Shown in pieces: positions 7,267-16,000 of a stretch of 23,997 nt of DNA (position 1 is the stretch's first letter; the number at the start of each line of letters is the position of its first letter). Both the position numbers and the translations under genes were made by a program. The notes beneath the pieces were generated by a model. That model worked only from the letters and a program-made list of their open reading frames with translations, was not told the DNA's origin and did not search any database. The DNA comes from JAEZFI01 sp044508215 (GTDB lineage Bacteria > Actinomycetota > Acidimicrobiia > Acidimicrobiales > Microtrichaceae): positions 1 to 23,997 of the forward strand of contig JBIQID010000032.1 of NCBI GenBank assembly GCA_044508215.1. Direction: 5' to 3'.

Positions 7267-8768
7267 CCCGGCGGCTCGCAGCCCTCGTGGTGGTCGCCGC
7301 GCTCGTCCTGCTCGTGGCAGCCCTCCTCCCCGACGACGTCGAGCGCTCGACGGTCCCTGACCCGCTCGAGCTGCCGGTGGCGGTCGCCTCCACGGACGCC
7401 GCGTCCTCCACCTGGTTCTGCGCAGCGGGCGGTGCCACCACGCCCGGCGCGGTCACGCACACCGTCAGCCTCTCGAACGCAGGGGAGCAGGCGGTGACGG
7501 CCCGGCTGCAGACACCACAGGAGGAGGGCGACCCCCTGGTCGCCGAGGTCGAGGTTCCGGCACGGTCGGTGGTCCCGGTGGGGGCCGACGCGTTCGGCGG
7601 TGCACAGCCCCGGTCGGTGACCGTCACCGCAGGCGGACCGATCTCCGTCACCCACCGGTTGGTGTCCGAAGGAGTGGCGGAGGAGGCCGTCTGCGCCAAC
7701 CGGGGGGCCTCGCAGTGGTACTTCCCGGCCGCCTACTCGCAGAACGGCGGAAAGGTGACCGCCGGCTCGGCGCTGCTGTGGGTCTACAACCCGTTCCCAG
7801 CGGACGCGAGCATCGATGTGACGATCGTGACCGAGGCCGGGGTCCGCCAGCCGGGCGACCTCACCGGCTTCGTCGTGTCGTCGGGCCAGGCCCGGGCGAT
7901 CGAGCTCGCAGACGTCGCACAGCGCCGCGACCAGTTCGCCGTGGCGGTCGAGACACGCGCCGGGCGGGTCGTGGCCGAGCTGGTGCAGGCGACCGACGGC
8001 ACCACCGCCACCCGAGGCGTGCGCATCCAGACCGGCGTGAGCGAGCCGGCGATGCGATGGGTGTTCCCCGACAGCGAGGGGGTGGCGGGCGTGGGTGAGC
8101 GGCTGGTCCTGTACAACCCGTCCGCCGAGCCGATCACCGCGCTCGTGGCCGTCCGCCCCGACGGTGCGGACACCGAGACCATGCCCGACCCGTTCGTGCT
8201 CGACGTACCGGGCCGCCGCTACGTCATGTTGGACCTCGCCGCCGAGACGCGGCTGCCCCCGACCGGGATGCGGACCATCACCGTCGAGACCGACGCCGAG
8301 ACGGGCCTGGTCGCCCAGCGCCTCCTCAGCGTCTCGGGCGGCGACGGTTGGCCCCTCTCGAGCGGCGCGGCCAACTCGACCGGCTTGCGGATCGAAGCCA
8401 CACGCTGGATCGTCCCCCGGATCGACCGTGCCGACGCGGGACGCTCCATCCTGAGGATCGTGAACCCGTCCGCCGACTCGATCGCCGTGGTGTCCATCAC
8501 CGCCATCGGCAACGGCGAGGAGGTCGCGCCGGAGGGGATCGGACGCGTCGAGGTGCCGCCCGGTGCGACCGCCACCGTCGACGTGGGCGCTGCCGCCGCT
8601 CCCGACGTGCCCACGCTGCTGCGGCTCGAGTCCGAGCTGCCGGTCGTGGTGGAACGACGTGCGTTCGCGTCGACCAACACCGACCTGTGGGTGGTCCCGG
8701 CCATCGCCGAGCGGGACACCGTGCGCGCTGTCGAGGCGTTGCCCCAGCTGGTGGAGCCGGGCGGGTGA
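7263..8768 (+). CDS. DUF5719 family membrane-anchored surface protein
   Basis: A 501-aa protein with an N-terminal membrane anchor (LAALVVVAALVLLVAALL, residues 5-22) and the rest predicted outside the membrane. The body looks like repeated beta-sandwich modules, each opening with Trp-x-x-Pro or similar (Trp51, Trp152, Trp266, Trp382, Trp475) and carrying an Asn-Pro turn about 20-25 residues later (N176-P, N285-P, N401-P). It has exactly two cysteines, Cys53 and Cys144, both in the N-terminal modules. The family assignment rests on the WFC and WYFPA motifs and on the conserved position after a giant GT2 protein; its function is unknown. The GTG start overlaps the upstream stop by four bases, and its own TGA overlaps the next GTG the same way. 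Confidence 0.8.
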   Translation: MTRRLAALVVVAALVLLVAALLPDDVERSTVPDPLELPVAVASTDAASSTWFCAAGGATTPGAVTHTVSLSNAGEQAVTARLQTPQEEGDPLVAEVEVPARSVVPVGADAFGGAQPRSVTVTAGGPISVTHRLVSEGVAEEAVCANRGASQWYFPAAYSQNGGKVTAGSALLWVYNPFPADASIDVTIVTEAGVRQPGDLTGFVVSSGQARAIELADVAQRRDQFAVAVETRAGRVVAELVQATDGTTATRGVRIQTGVSEPAMRWVFPDSEGVAGVGERLVLYNPSAEPITALVAVRPDGADTETMPDPFVLDVPGRRYVMLDLAAETRLPPTGMRTITVETDAETGLVAQRLLSVSGGDGWPLSSGAANSTGLRIEATRWIVPRIDRADAGRSILRIVNPSADSIAVVSITAIGNGEEVAPEGIGRVEVPPGATATVDVGAAAAPDVPTLLRLESELPVVVERRAFASTNTDLWVVPAIAERDTVRAVEALPQLVEPGG

Positions 8769-9241
8769 CGCTCCGCATCGTCGTCGTCCTGGTGGTCGTG
8801 GCGGTCGCCGTCGTCGTCGCGCTCCTGCTGCAGCGGCGTCGTCCTGCCCCGCCCACGAACCCGTCCGCCTACGAAGCGCCCGCCCAGCTGGATCGTGCGG
8901 ACTTCGCCCGTCCCGACACGCCGTGGCTGGTGGCGACGTTCACCTCCGCCACCTGCAACAGCTGCGCAGACGTGCGGATGAAGGCCTCGGTGCTCGAGTC
9001 GGCCGAGGTGGCCTTCGACGACGTCGAGGTGGGGGCCCGCCCCGAGCTGCACCAGCGGTACGCCATCGAGGCGGTACCGATCGTGGTCGTGACCGACCGC
9101 ACGGGCGAGGTCCGACGTTCGTTCGTGGGGCCGGTGAGCTCGACGCACCTCTGGGGAGCGCTGGCCGAGCTGCGCGAGCCCGGCTCGGTGCCCCCCGGCT
9201 GCGACACCGGCGCGAACCCCGGGCACGATCACCCCGCCTGA
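8765..9241 (+). CDS. Membrane-tethered thioredoxin-like protein
   Basis: A 158-aa protein with one N-terminal helix (residues 4-22, almost all Val/Ala/Leu) followed by RRR, so the rest should face outward or remain membrane-tethered. The thioredoxin-like domain begins near residue 50: PWLVATFTSATCNSC carries the Cys64-x-x-Cys67 pair, and AVPIVVV supplies the cis-proline (Pro105). The active site CNSC is unlike the cytoplasmic CGPC. The GTG start overlaps the DUF5719 stop in GTGA, so the two are translationally coupled. A role in forming or repairing the disulfide of the two-cysteine DUF5719 protein is an inference from this coupling. It is the last gene before the repeat array at 9256. Confidence 0.8.
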   Translation: MTLRIVVVLVVVAVAVVVALLLQRRRPAPPTNPSAYEAPAQLDRADFARPDTPWLVATFTSATCNSCADVRMKASVLESAEVAFDDVEVGARPELHQRYAIEAVPIVVVTDRTGEVRRSFVGPVSSTHLWGALAELREPGSVPPGCDTGANPGHDHPA

Positions 9242-9255
9242 CCCGCCCCCGCCGA

Positions 9256-9422
9256 ATCCGGACAGCTTGAACCTGTCCCGATGTGGGCGACCCCCGCGGC
9301 GGGATCCGGACAGCTTGAACCTGTCCCGATGTGGCGACCCCTGCATGATGTGGACAGCTTGAACCTGTCCCTATTCGGGCGACCCCCGCGGCGGGATCCG
9401 GACAGCTTGAAGTTGTCCGGAT
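9256..9422. repeat. Four-copy palindromic repeat array between convergent genes
   Basis: The core GGACAGCTTGAACCTGTCC occurs at 9260-9278, 9308-9326 and 9352-9370, with a diverged copy (GGACAGCTTGAAGTTGTCC) at 9400-9418; spacings are 48, 44 and 48 bp. Each copy is a dyad (GGACAG...CTGTCC). Copies 1 and 2 extend to 27-bp imperfect palindromes from ATCC to CGAT. Copy 4 (9396-9422) folds into a near-perfect hairpin of 12 pairs around TGA. The linkers also repeat GACCCCCGCGGCGGGATCC. The array fills almost the whole 194-bp gap between the thioredoxin-like gene and ftsH, so it may act as a two-way terminator. Confidence 0.9.
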
Positions 9423-9435
9423 GTGGGGCAGCGGC

Positions 9436-11379
9436 TCAGTGCTGCTCGATCTCGGCGTGCGTGGTGGGCGGCGGCGGGGTGATCGGCGCGGTCTCCGGCG
9501 GCAGGGGCGGAGGCTCGGGCACGTTCTCGGGATCGATGCGGCCCAGCTCGACCAGCCGGTTCACCTCGGCGCCCGAGATCGTCTCGTGCTCGAGCAGCGC
9601 CCGAGCGACGAGGTCGAGCCCCTTGCGGTGCTCGCTCAGCAGGTCGCTGCACCGGGCCTCGCACTCGCGGAGGATCTTCTCGACCTCCTCGTCGATGACC
9701 CGAGCCGTCTCGTCGGAGTAGTCGCGGGTGCTCATCAGGTCCTCGCCGAGGAACACCTGGCTCTGCGAGCCCCACGCCATGGGACCGACACGTTCGCTCA
9801 TGCCCCACTCGCGGACCATCTTCCGCGCACGCTCGGTGCTGACCACGAGGTCGTTGTTCGCCCCGGTGGAGACCACGCCGAACACCAGGCGCTCGGCGAT
9901 GCGGCCGCCCATGGCGACCACGATCGACTCCTCGAGGTAGTCCTGGTCGTAGGAGTGGCGCTCCTCGGCCGGCAGCTGCTGGGTGACGCCGAGGGCCATG
10001 CCCATGGGCAGGATCGTGACCTTGTGCAGCGGGTCGGCGTGGGGGAGCACCGAGGCGCAGACCGCGTGGCCGGCCTCGTGGTAGGCGGTGAGCTCCTTCT
10101 CACGGTCGGACAGCGCCATGGACTCGCGGCGCTGGCCCATCAGCACCCGGTCGCGGGCGTACTCGAAGTCGTCGTTCGAGACGGCGCTCTTGCCGTGGCG
10201 CACTGCGTGGAGCGCTGCCTCGTTCACGAGGTTGGAGAGGTCGGCACCCGACATGCCGGGCGTCCCCCGCGCGATCAGGTCGAGGTCGATCTCGGGCGAC
10301 ATCCGCTTGTGCCGGACGTGCACCTCGAGGATCTTGCGCCGGTCGTCGAGCTCGGGCAGCGGGACCACCACCTGGCGGTCGAAGCGGCCGGGCCGGAGGA
10401 GCGCCGGATCCAAGATGTCGGGGCGGTTGGTGGCCGCCATCATCACGATGCCCTCGGTGGCCTCGAAGCCGTCCATCTCGGAGAGCATCTGGTTGAGCGT
10501 CTGCTCGCGCTCGTCGTGGCCACCACCGAGGCCGGCGCCACGCTTGCGACCGATCGAGTCGATCTCGTCGATGAAGATGATCGCCTTGCCCAGCTTGCGG
10601 GCCGATTCGAACAGGTCGCGCACGCGGCTGGCGCCGACGCCCACGAACATCTCCATGAAGTCGGAGCCGGACACCGAGAGGAACGGCACCCCCGCCTCGC
10701 CGGCCACCGCCCGAGCGATGAGCGTCTTGCCGGTGCCGGGCGGGCCCACGAGGAGCACGCCCTTCGGGATGCGGGCACCGATGGCGGCGAAGCGCTCGGG
10801 CTCCTTCAAGAAGTCGACGACCTCGCGGATCTCCAGCTTCACGCCCTCGTAGCCCGCCACGTCGGCGAACGTGGAGGCGGGGCGCTCGCTCGTGTAGGTC
10901 TTGGCCCGCGAGCGGCCGATCGACATGATCCCCGACATCTGGCCCTGCGCCCGGCGCTGCATCCAGATGAAGAAGCCGATCAGCAAGCCGACCGGGATGA
11001 GGAGCTGGAGGATCGGGCCGATGATCGACTGCTCGGGCGCCTTGAACTCGAGGGTGGTGTCGGCCTCGCGGATGCGCTCGAGGTCGGGCTCGGGGACGGA
11101 GTCGATGGGGCCCGCGGTGGTGAACGAGTCGCCGTTCGTGTATCGGCCCTCGATGACGCCGTTGTAGGTCGACCAGGTGATCTTCTCGACCTTCTTCGCG
11201 TCGACCTGCTCCATGAAGTCGGTGTAGGTGACCGACTCCTGCGGTGTGCGGTCGAGCATCACCGAGGAGAGGAGCACGCCCACCACGATCACGAACAGCA
11301 CCCACAGGGACCAGCGGGGCAGCCCCTGGTCGAGGCGGCCCGGCCGCTGCGGGGGCGTGGGAGGCTGCTCGGGTGCCAT
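9436..11379 (-). CDS. ftsH: ATP-dependent zinc metalloprotease FtsH
   Basis: Membrane-bound hexameric AAA+ protease that extracts and degrades misassembled membrane proteins and some regulators. The 647-aa product has two N-terminal helices (about 22-40 and 118-139) around an extracytoplasmic domain. Next come Walker A GPPGTGKT (212-219), pore motif MFVG (244-247), Walker B IIFIDEID (267-274), a second region of homology ending RPGRFDR (329-335), and the zinc site HEAGH (434-438). The C-terminus is proline-rich (PEPPPLPPETAP...). The start is ATG at 11379: it opens just before the first helix and lies exactly 7 nt after a TAGGCT box, implying a leaderless mRNA. Longer upstream reading would enter the divergent DUF3499 region. 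It stands alone on the minus strand, interrupting a run of plus-strand genes. Confidence 0.96.
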   Translation of the reverse strand: MAPEQPPTPPQRPGRLDQGLPRWSLWVLFVIVVGVLLSSVMLDRTPQESVTYTDFMEQVDAKKVEKITWSTYNGVIEGRYTNGDSFTTAGPIDSVPEPDLERIREADTTLEFKAPEQSIIGPILQLLIPVGLLIGFFIWMQRRAQGQMSGIMSIGRSRAKTYTSERPASTFADVAGYEGVKLEIREVVDFLKEPERFAAIGARIPKGVLLVGPPGTGKTLIARAVAGEAGVPFLSVSGSDFMEMFVGVGASRVRDLFESARKLGKAIIFIDEIDSIGRKRGAGLGGGHDEREQTLNQMLSEMDGFEATEGIVMMAATNRPDILDPALLRPGRFDRQVVVPLPELDDRRKILEVHVRHKRMSPEIDLDLIARGTPGMSGADLSNLVNEAALHAVRHGKSAVSNDDFEYARDRVLMGQRRESMALSDREKELTAYHEAGHAVCASVLPHADPLHKVTILPMGMALGVTQQLPAEERHSYDQDYLEESIVVAMGGRIAERLVFGVVSTGANNDLVVSTERARKMVREWGMSERVGPMAWGSQSQVFLGEDLMSTRDYSDETARVIDEEVEKILRECEARCSDLLSEHRKGLDLVARALLEHETISGAEVNRLVELGRIDPENVPEPPPLPPETAPITPPPPTTHAEIEQH

Positions 11380-11386
11380 GGGCAAC

Positions 11387-11392
11387 AGCCTA
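11387..11392 (-). promoter_or_regulatory. Leaderless-type -10 box for ftsH
   Basis: On the minus strand TAGGCT is followed by seven bases (GTTGCCC) and then the ATG of ftsH. The transcript would start on the A of the start codon. No ribosome binding site precedes the ATG, which agrees with leaderless translation. Confidence 0.5.
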
Positions 11393-11489
11393 GAAGCGCC
11401 GTATGGCAATTCCCCAGCGGACGCCCGCCGGCCGCTGCGGAACACGTCACGCATCGCTCCGGGTCCGCGCCGTTCGGGCGGTGCGCCGC

Positions 11490-11495
11490 TACGGT
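11490..11495 (+). promoter_or_regulatory. Leaderless-type -10 box for the DUF3499 gene
   Basis: TACGGT is followed by seven bases (CCCCGCC) and the GTG at 11503. The geometry is identical to that at ftsH and the phosphomannomutase gene. No Shine-Dalgarno sequence is present. Confidence 0.5.
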
Positions 11496-11502
11496 CCCCG
11501 CC

Positions 11503-11730
11503 GTGAGTCGGATCTGTGCCCGTCCCGGTTGTCGGCGTCACGCCTCGGCGACCCTCAGCTATGCGTACGCGGACCGCGTCGTCTGGGTCACCGACCTCAC
11601 CCCGGAGGGCCATCCGATGACCCACGACCTCTGCGAGGAGCACGCCGGAGCGGTCCGCGTCCCCCGTGGGTGGGAGCTGCGCGACGAGCGCAGCACGGCA
11701 CTCGTGCTGCCCTTCGCCGCCTCGGCGTGA
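11503..11730 (+). CDS. DUF3499 family small putative zinc protein
   Basis: A 75-aa protein beginning VSRICARPGC. Cys5 and Cys10, together with Cys44-x-x-His47 in DLCEEH, form a plausible zinc site; His13 and His41 are also nearby. The pattern matches DUF3499, a small actinobacterial family found beside phosphomannomutase and F420 genes; its function is not known to me. The GTG at 11503 is favoured because it begins just before the first cysteine and sits exactly 7 nt from a TACGGT box. It is divergent from ftsH, and only one base separates its TGA from the GTG of the CPBP protease, so the two are probably co-transcribed. Confidence 0.8.
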   Translation: MSRICARPGCRRHASATLSYAYADRVVWVTDLTPEGHPMTHDLCEEHAGAVRVPRGWELRDERSTALVLPFAASA

Positions 11731-11731
11731 C

Positions 11732-12418
11732 GTGATCCCCGCCGGCCCCGCGGACGGTCGGCCCCGCTGGGGCCTGGGCGATGCGGCCATCGCCTACGGC
11801 ATGGCGTTCATCGGTTCGCTGCTCCTGGTGAGCGTGGTGGAGGAGCCCGGCAACCTCACGATGGAGGAGGCGGTCCTCGTCAACCTCCCGCTGTGGATCT
11901 TCACGATCGGCTTCCCGATCTGGGCGACGCGGACCAAGGGCGACGGGCCCGTGCGGGACCTGCGCCTCGCCATCAAGTGGTACGACGTGCCGCTCGGCGC
12001 CGTGGTGGGCCTGGCCGCCCAGCTCGTCCTCCCGTTCATCTACCGGCTGTTCGTGTCGGAGCGCACCCTCGAACGCCTCGACGAGCCGGCGCGCGAGCTG
12101 GCCGATTCGGCCAGCTCCAGCTTCGGGAAGGTCCTGTTCGTGCTGACCACCGTGCTGGTCGCCCCGTTCGCCGAGGAGCTCTTCCACCGCGGCCTCGTGA
12201 TGCGGGCGCTCGAACGGCGCACCGGGATCTGGCCGGCGCTCGCCATCAGCACGCTGATCTTCGCGCTCGTCCACTTCCAGGGGCTGCAGCTCCTCGGGCT
12301 CGTGGTGGCGGGCGGCGCGTTCGGCGTGCTCGCCGTCCTCACCGGCCGCCTCGGGCCCGCCATCACGGCGCACATGGCCTTCAACGGGCTGGCCGTCTGG
12401 ACGCTCCTGACCAGCTAG
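11732..12418 (+). CDS. CPBP family intramembrane glutamic endopeptidase (CAAX protease-like)
   Basis: A 228-aa polytopic membrane protein with the CPBP (Abi/Rce1) signature: Glu148-Glu149-x3-Arg153 in AEELFHRG, His181 in IFALVHF and His214-x3-Asn218 in HMAFN, all within predicted helices. Hydrophobic segments lie at about 18-35, 47-65, 85-106, 133-147, 165-182, 185-203 and 210-226. It probably cleaves membrane or membrane-proximal substrates; bacterial members have varied and mostly undefined roles. The GTG at 11732 is one base after the DUF3499 stop, so translation is probably coupled. An upstream ATG at 11666 would add 22 residues inside DUF3499 and lacks support. A hairpin follows the stop. 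Confidence 0.85.
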   Translation: MIPAGPADGRPRWGLGDAAIAYGMAFIGSLLLVSVVEEPGNLTMEEAVLVNLPLWIFTIGFPIWATRTKGDGPVRDLRLAIKWYDVPLGAVVGLAAQLVLPFIYRLFVSERTLERLDEPARELADSASSSFGKVLFVLTTVLVAPFAEELFHRGLVMRALERRTGIWPALAISTLIFALVHFQGLQLLGLVVAGGAFGVLAVLTGRLGPAITAHMAFNGLAVWTLLTS

Positions 12419-12435
12419 CGCCTCCAGGTCGCCTC

Positions 12436-12474
12436 GCTGCGTCGTGCGCCCCTCACGGGCGGCTCCTACGCAGC
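12436..12474 (+). terminator. Hairpin after the CPBP gene
   Basis: GCTGCGT (12436-12442) pairs with ACGCAGC (12468-12474), and inside it CGCCC (12447-12451) pairs with GGGCG (12457-12461). It starts 18 bases after the stop codon. No U-tract is present. The remaining sequence up to 12639 shows nothing I can name. Confidence 0.4.
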
Positions 12475-12639
12475 AGAACGCCGTCCCTGGGCCGAACGGA
12501 CCACCTGGGGTGCCCGGGCGGTGGGTCGTTCGTCTCATTCCTGCGCACGGCACTCAACAATCCGGCCAGGACGACGATGGTTGGTGCGACCGACGTGCGT
12601 GGGCAACGGCGCCCGCGCCCGAGCGAACCGTTGGGTGAC

Positions 12640-12939
12640 ATGCCTCGTACCTCCACCTCCCAGCCCCGCAGTGCGCACGGAAGCACCGGCAGCACGCCCT
12701 CGCCGGCTCCGCGGAGCCGGCAGCCCTTCACCGGGGCGGGGCCCGCGTGTCCCTCCTGTGCAGAGGAGCTCGTCGAGATCGAGCTCGTGATCGACGGTGC
12801 GCCGCTCACGATGCGTTCGTGCGGAACGTGCGACCGTCGCAGCTGGCACCGCGGCGACGAGTCGGTCGAGCTCGGCGGCGTGCTCGCCGACCTCTCGTCG
12901 GTCCCCACGCGGTACCGGCGCGACCTGGCAGGCCGGTAA
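12640..12939 (+). CDS. Small zinc-ribbon protein (99 aa)
   Basis: I do not recognise a named family. After a Ser/Pro/Thr-rich, probably disordered N-terminus (residues 1-32) comes a compact domain with Cys37-x-x-Cys40 (CPSC) and Cys61-x-x-Cys64 (CGTC) 20 residues apart, a treble-clef or rubredoxin-like zinc ribbon. Between them is a beta-hairpin-like VEIELVIDGAPLTMRS. After it comes RRSWHR and a leucine-rich stretch. The ATG at 12640 is taken as start; GGGTG just upstream is a weak binding site. It ends 108 bp before the large membrane protein. The cysteine spacing argues for a real protein, since GC-rich shadow frames rarely give two CxxC pairs. Confidence 0.65.
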   Translation: MPRTSTSQPRSAHGSTGSTPSPAPRSRQPFTGAGPACPSCAEELVEIELVIDGAPLTMRSCGTCDRRSWHRGDESVELGGVLADLSSVPTRYRRDLAGR

Positions 12940-13047
12940 CCTCCCCGCCGGGTGCCGCCCGGCATCCCGCTGGGTTCCCGGCCTCGGTCAACCCAGCGCC
13001 CAGCTCCGGCCGACCTGGTCGCCGGCGCGCAACAGGCACCGGACCAG

Positions 13048-16000
13048 ATGACTTCGCTCGACGCCGAAAGCGGGCCGGCGGCGCCCGACGCACCGGTCCC
13101 TGCTGACGACACGCTCGCAGAAGACCTCGAGGCGCAGGACCCGGTCTCCGAGGAGTGGCTCGAGACCTCGGGGGACGGTCCCCTCTGGTGGCCGTTCCGC
13201 CGCTATCCCGGCGACGACGAGGCCCGTCGCCTCCTGATGCGTGCGGCGTCGTTCGTCATCGTCGCCGCGTGCTGCGGCTTCGTGTTCTGGGTCGTCCACC
13301 CCGAGCTGATCCTGTCCGACAGCACCCCCACCGGCGGCGACATGGGCGCGCACGTGTGGGGCCCCGCCTTCCTGCGGGACCACCTGCTGCCGTCGTTCCG
13401 CCTCAGCGGGTGGACGCCCGACTGGTACAACGGCTTCCCCGCCTACACCTTCTACATGGTCGTGCCGTCGCTCGCGATCGTGGCGCTCGACGTGGGCTTC
13501 GTCCCCTGGTTCCTCGCTCCGGTCGTGGTGGCGGTGGCGGCCGTGGGTGGGACCTGGGCGTGGCGACGGGTCTCCGGAGCGCTGCTCCGCACCCTCGTGG
13601 CGACCGCGGCGATCGCCTTCGTGGTCCTCACGGTCGACGTCCCCTACAACGTGGCGTTCAAGCTGGTGGCGGTCTCGGGCCTCGTCACGCTGCCGGCCGC
13701 CGTGTGGTGGTTCGGCCACAACCTCGGTCTCCGCTTCGGCGGGCCCGAGCTGATGTCGATCGCGTCGGTCCTGTTCCTGATGGACCAGACGCTCTTCCAC
13801 ATCTACGGCGGCAACATCGCGTCGACGATGGCCGGCGAGTTCGCGTTCAGCATCTCGCTGACCTTCGCGTTCCTGTTCCTCGGCACCGTCGCCCGCGGCG
13901 TGCGCACCGGCCAGCACGTGGCGCTGGGAGCCGTGTTCGCCGCGCTGTGCGCGCTGAACCACGTGATCCCGTTCCTCTACTCGCTGGGCGCCGCGGCGGT
14001 GATCCTGCTCTACCGGCCCACGCTGCGCGCCCTCGTGTGGGTGGGGCAGACGGCGCTGATCGGGGGCGCCCTCGCAGCGTTCTGGTACCTGCCCTTCTAC
14101 TTCACGTCCACCTACATGAACGACATGGGTTGGGAGAAGCTCGGCCCGCTCAAGAACGAGTACGGGGTGAACATCCCGAACAGCACCGAGCTCTGGCGGC
14201 ACCTCCTGCCGTTCGCCCCGCACGTCTCGGATGCGGGGAACTCGACGCCCGACCCGAACATGCTCCACGGCAAGGTCTTCTTCGTCCTCGCCATCGTGGG
14301 CATCGCGCTCTCGCTCGTGAAGCGGGTGCGGGCGGGCCTGGTCCTCTCCACGATCGCCGTCGGGGCCGCGCTCGCGTTCCGGTACATGCCGCAGGGCCGC
14401 TTCTGGAACGCCCGCGTCCTCCCGCTCTACTACCTCTGCATCTACCTGCTCGCCGCGGTCGGCGTGTACCTCGTGCTGGTGCTGATCTCGCAGACCTTCA
14501 CGTGGCTGTCGAAGGGAGCGCGCCTGGGAGCGGCCATTGCCTCTGTCGCCGTGCTGTACCTCCTCGTGATCCTGGGGGTGGAGCAGCTGTGGCCGTTCGT
14601 GGCGTCGGCCTCGGTTGGCGAGCGAGCCGTCCTTGTCGGCGTGCTGGCGGTTGCCGTCGTGGTGGTCGCGCTGGCGGCGCGACGACCGTCGGGCGCAGCG
14701 ATCTCGTCGATCACCGTGGGCGTCGCCGCACTGGTCCTCGGCGTCCTGGCAGAGGTGTCGGTGGACGCCGGCGCCGCCGTCAGCTCGCTCCAGGTCGCTG
14801 TGGGCCTGATCGTGGTGCTGGTGCTCCTGTGCCTCGCCGCCCACCTCGACTCGATGCCGGCGCGACCCCTGCCCGCGCCCGCCGAACAGCACCGGTTGGT
14901 GACCTTCCTGGCGCCACCCAGCCGCCGCCACGCCTCACCGCTGTCGGCCTTCGCGATGGCGCTGATGGCGGCCGCGGTCGTCTTCGTGGTCCTCGGCATG
15001 TCGCTGCGGGTGCTCCCGGGCGGGCGCATGGCCACCGCGACGGGAGCCGACGGCGCGGTCACCGACCGGTACGAGTGGCGGCCGTTCGGCAACGGGCTGC
15101 TCACCCTCAGCTCCAGCTACTTCGGTGTCGCCCGCTCGTGGGCCGACTACAACTTCCGCGGCCTCGAGGACAAGGTCTCCGGAGGGGTCGACTGGAGCGA
15201 GGAGTACTTCGGCGTCGTCGAGGAGGCCGGCCGGGTGGGCCGCGAACACGGCTGCGGCCGGATGATGTGGGAGTACGACGGCGACCGGCAGGGGAGCTAC
15301 GGCACGCCCATGGCGTTCATGCTCCTGCCGTACTTCACCGACGGGTGCATCGGCTCGCAGGAGGGCCTGTACTTCGAGGCGAGCGCCACCACCCCGTTCC
15401 ACTTCCTCATGCAGAGCGCGCTGTCGGCGCGGTGCTCGTGTGCCCAGCGCTTCGACATCTTCGGGTTCTCCCAGTCGCCCTATCCGGGGTTCGACCTCGA
15501 TCTCGGGATCCAGCAGATGCAGATGTTGGGGATCCGCTACTACATGGCCGACTCCGAGACCGCGACGGCCGCTGCAGACGCCGACCCGCGGCTGGTCGAG
15601 GTCGGTCGCTACACGCCGTCGATCCCCGAGGGGGTCGCCGAGCGCACCCCGTACGTCATCTACGAGGTCGCCGACTCGCCCGTGGTGCGCGGGCTCGACC
15701 ACCTGCCGGAGGTGTGGCCGAACGTCCCCGAGAGCGCCCACGACCGCGTCGGGCCGTACGCGCAGTGGTTCATCGACCCGAGCCGTTGGGACGTGGTGCC
15801 GGCCAGCGACGGGCCGGAGGAGTGGCCACGCAACGAGGCGGTCACCGGGCCCGGCCACGACCGCCTCACCGACGACCAGCTGAGCGATGCCGCCCGCAAG
15901 TACACGCCGGCGCAGATCGAGGAGATGAAGGAGGCGAAGGCCAACACGCCCAAGCTGTCGCCGCTCCCTCCGTCGGAGCGGCCGCAGCGGGTGCGCGAGG

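Noticed and set aside
9256..9422. CRISPR array
   Set aside because: Repeats are only 19 bp, just four copies, and the spacers are themselves similar to each other; no cas genes are nearby.
9242..9435. Insertion sequence or integration site
   Set aside because: No transposase, no target-site duplication and no tRNA gene; the repeats are better explained as hairpin elements.
9421..11730. A long plus-strand frame through ftsH ending in the DUF3499 gene
   Set aside because: Only the last 75 codons (from 11503) make a recognisable protein; the rest is antisense to ftsH.
11732..12418. Abortive-infection (Abi) defence protein
   Set aside because: CPBP proteins are sometimes labelled Abi, but this one is coupled to the housekeeping DUF3499 gene and no other defence gene is present.
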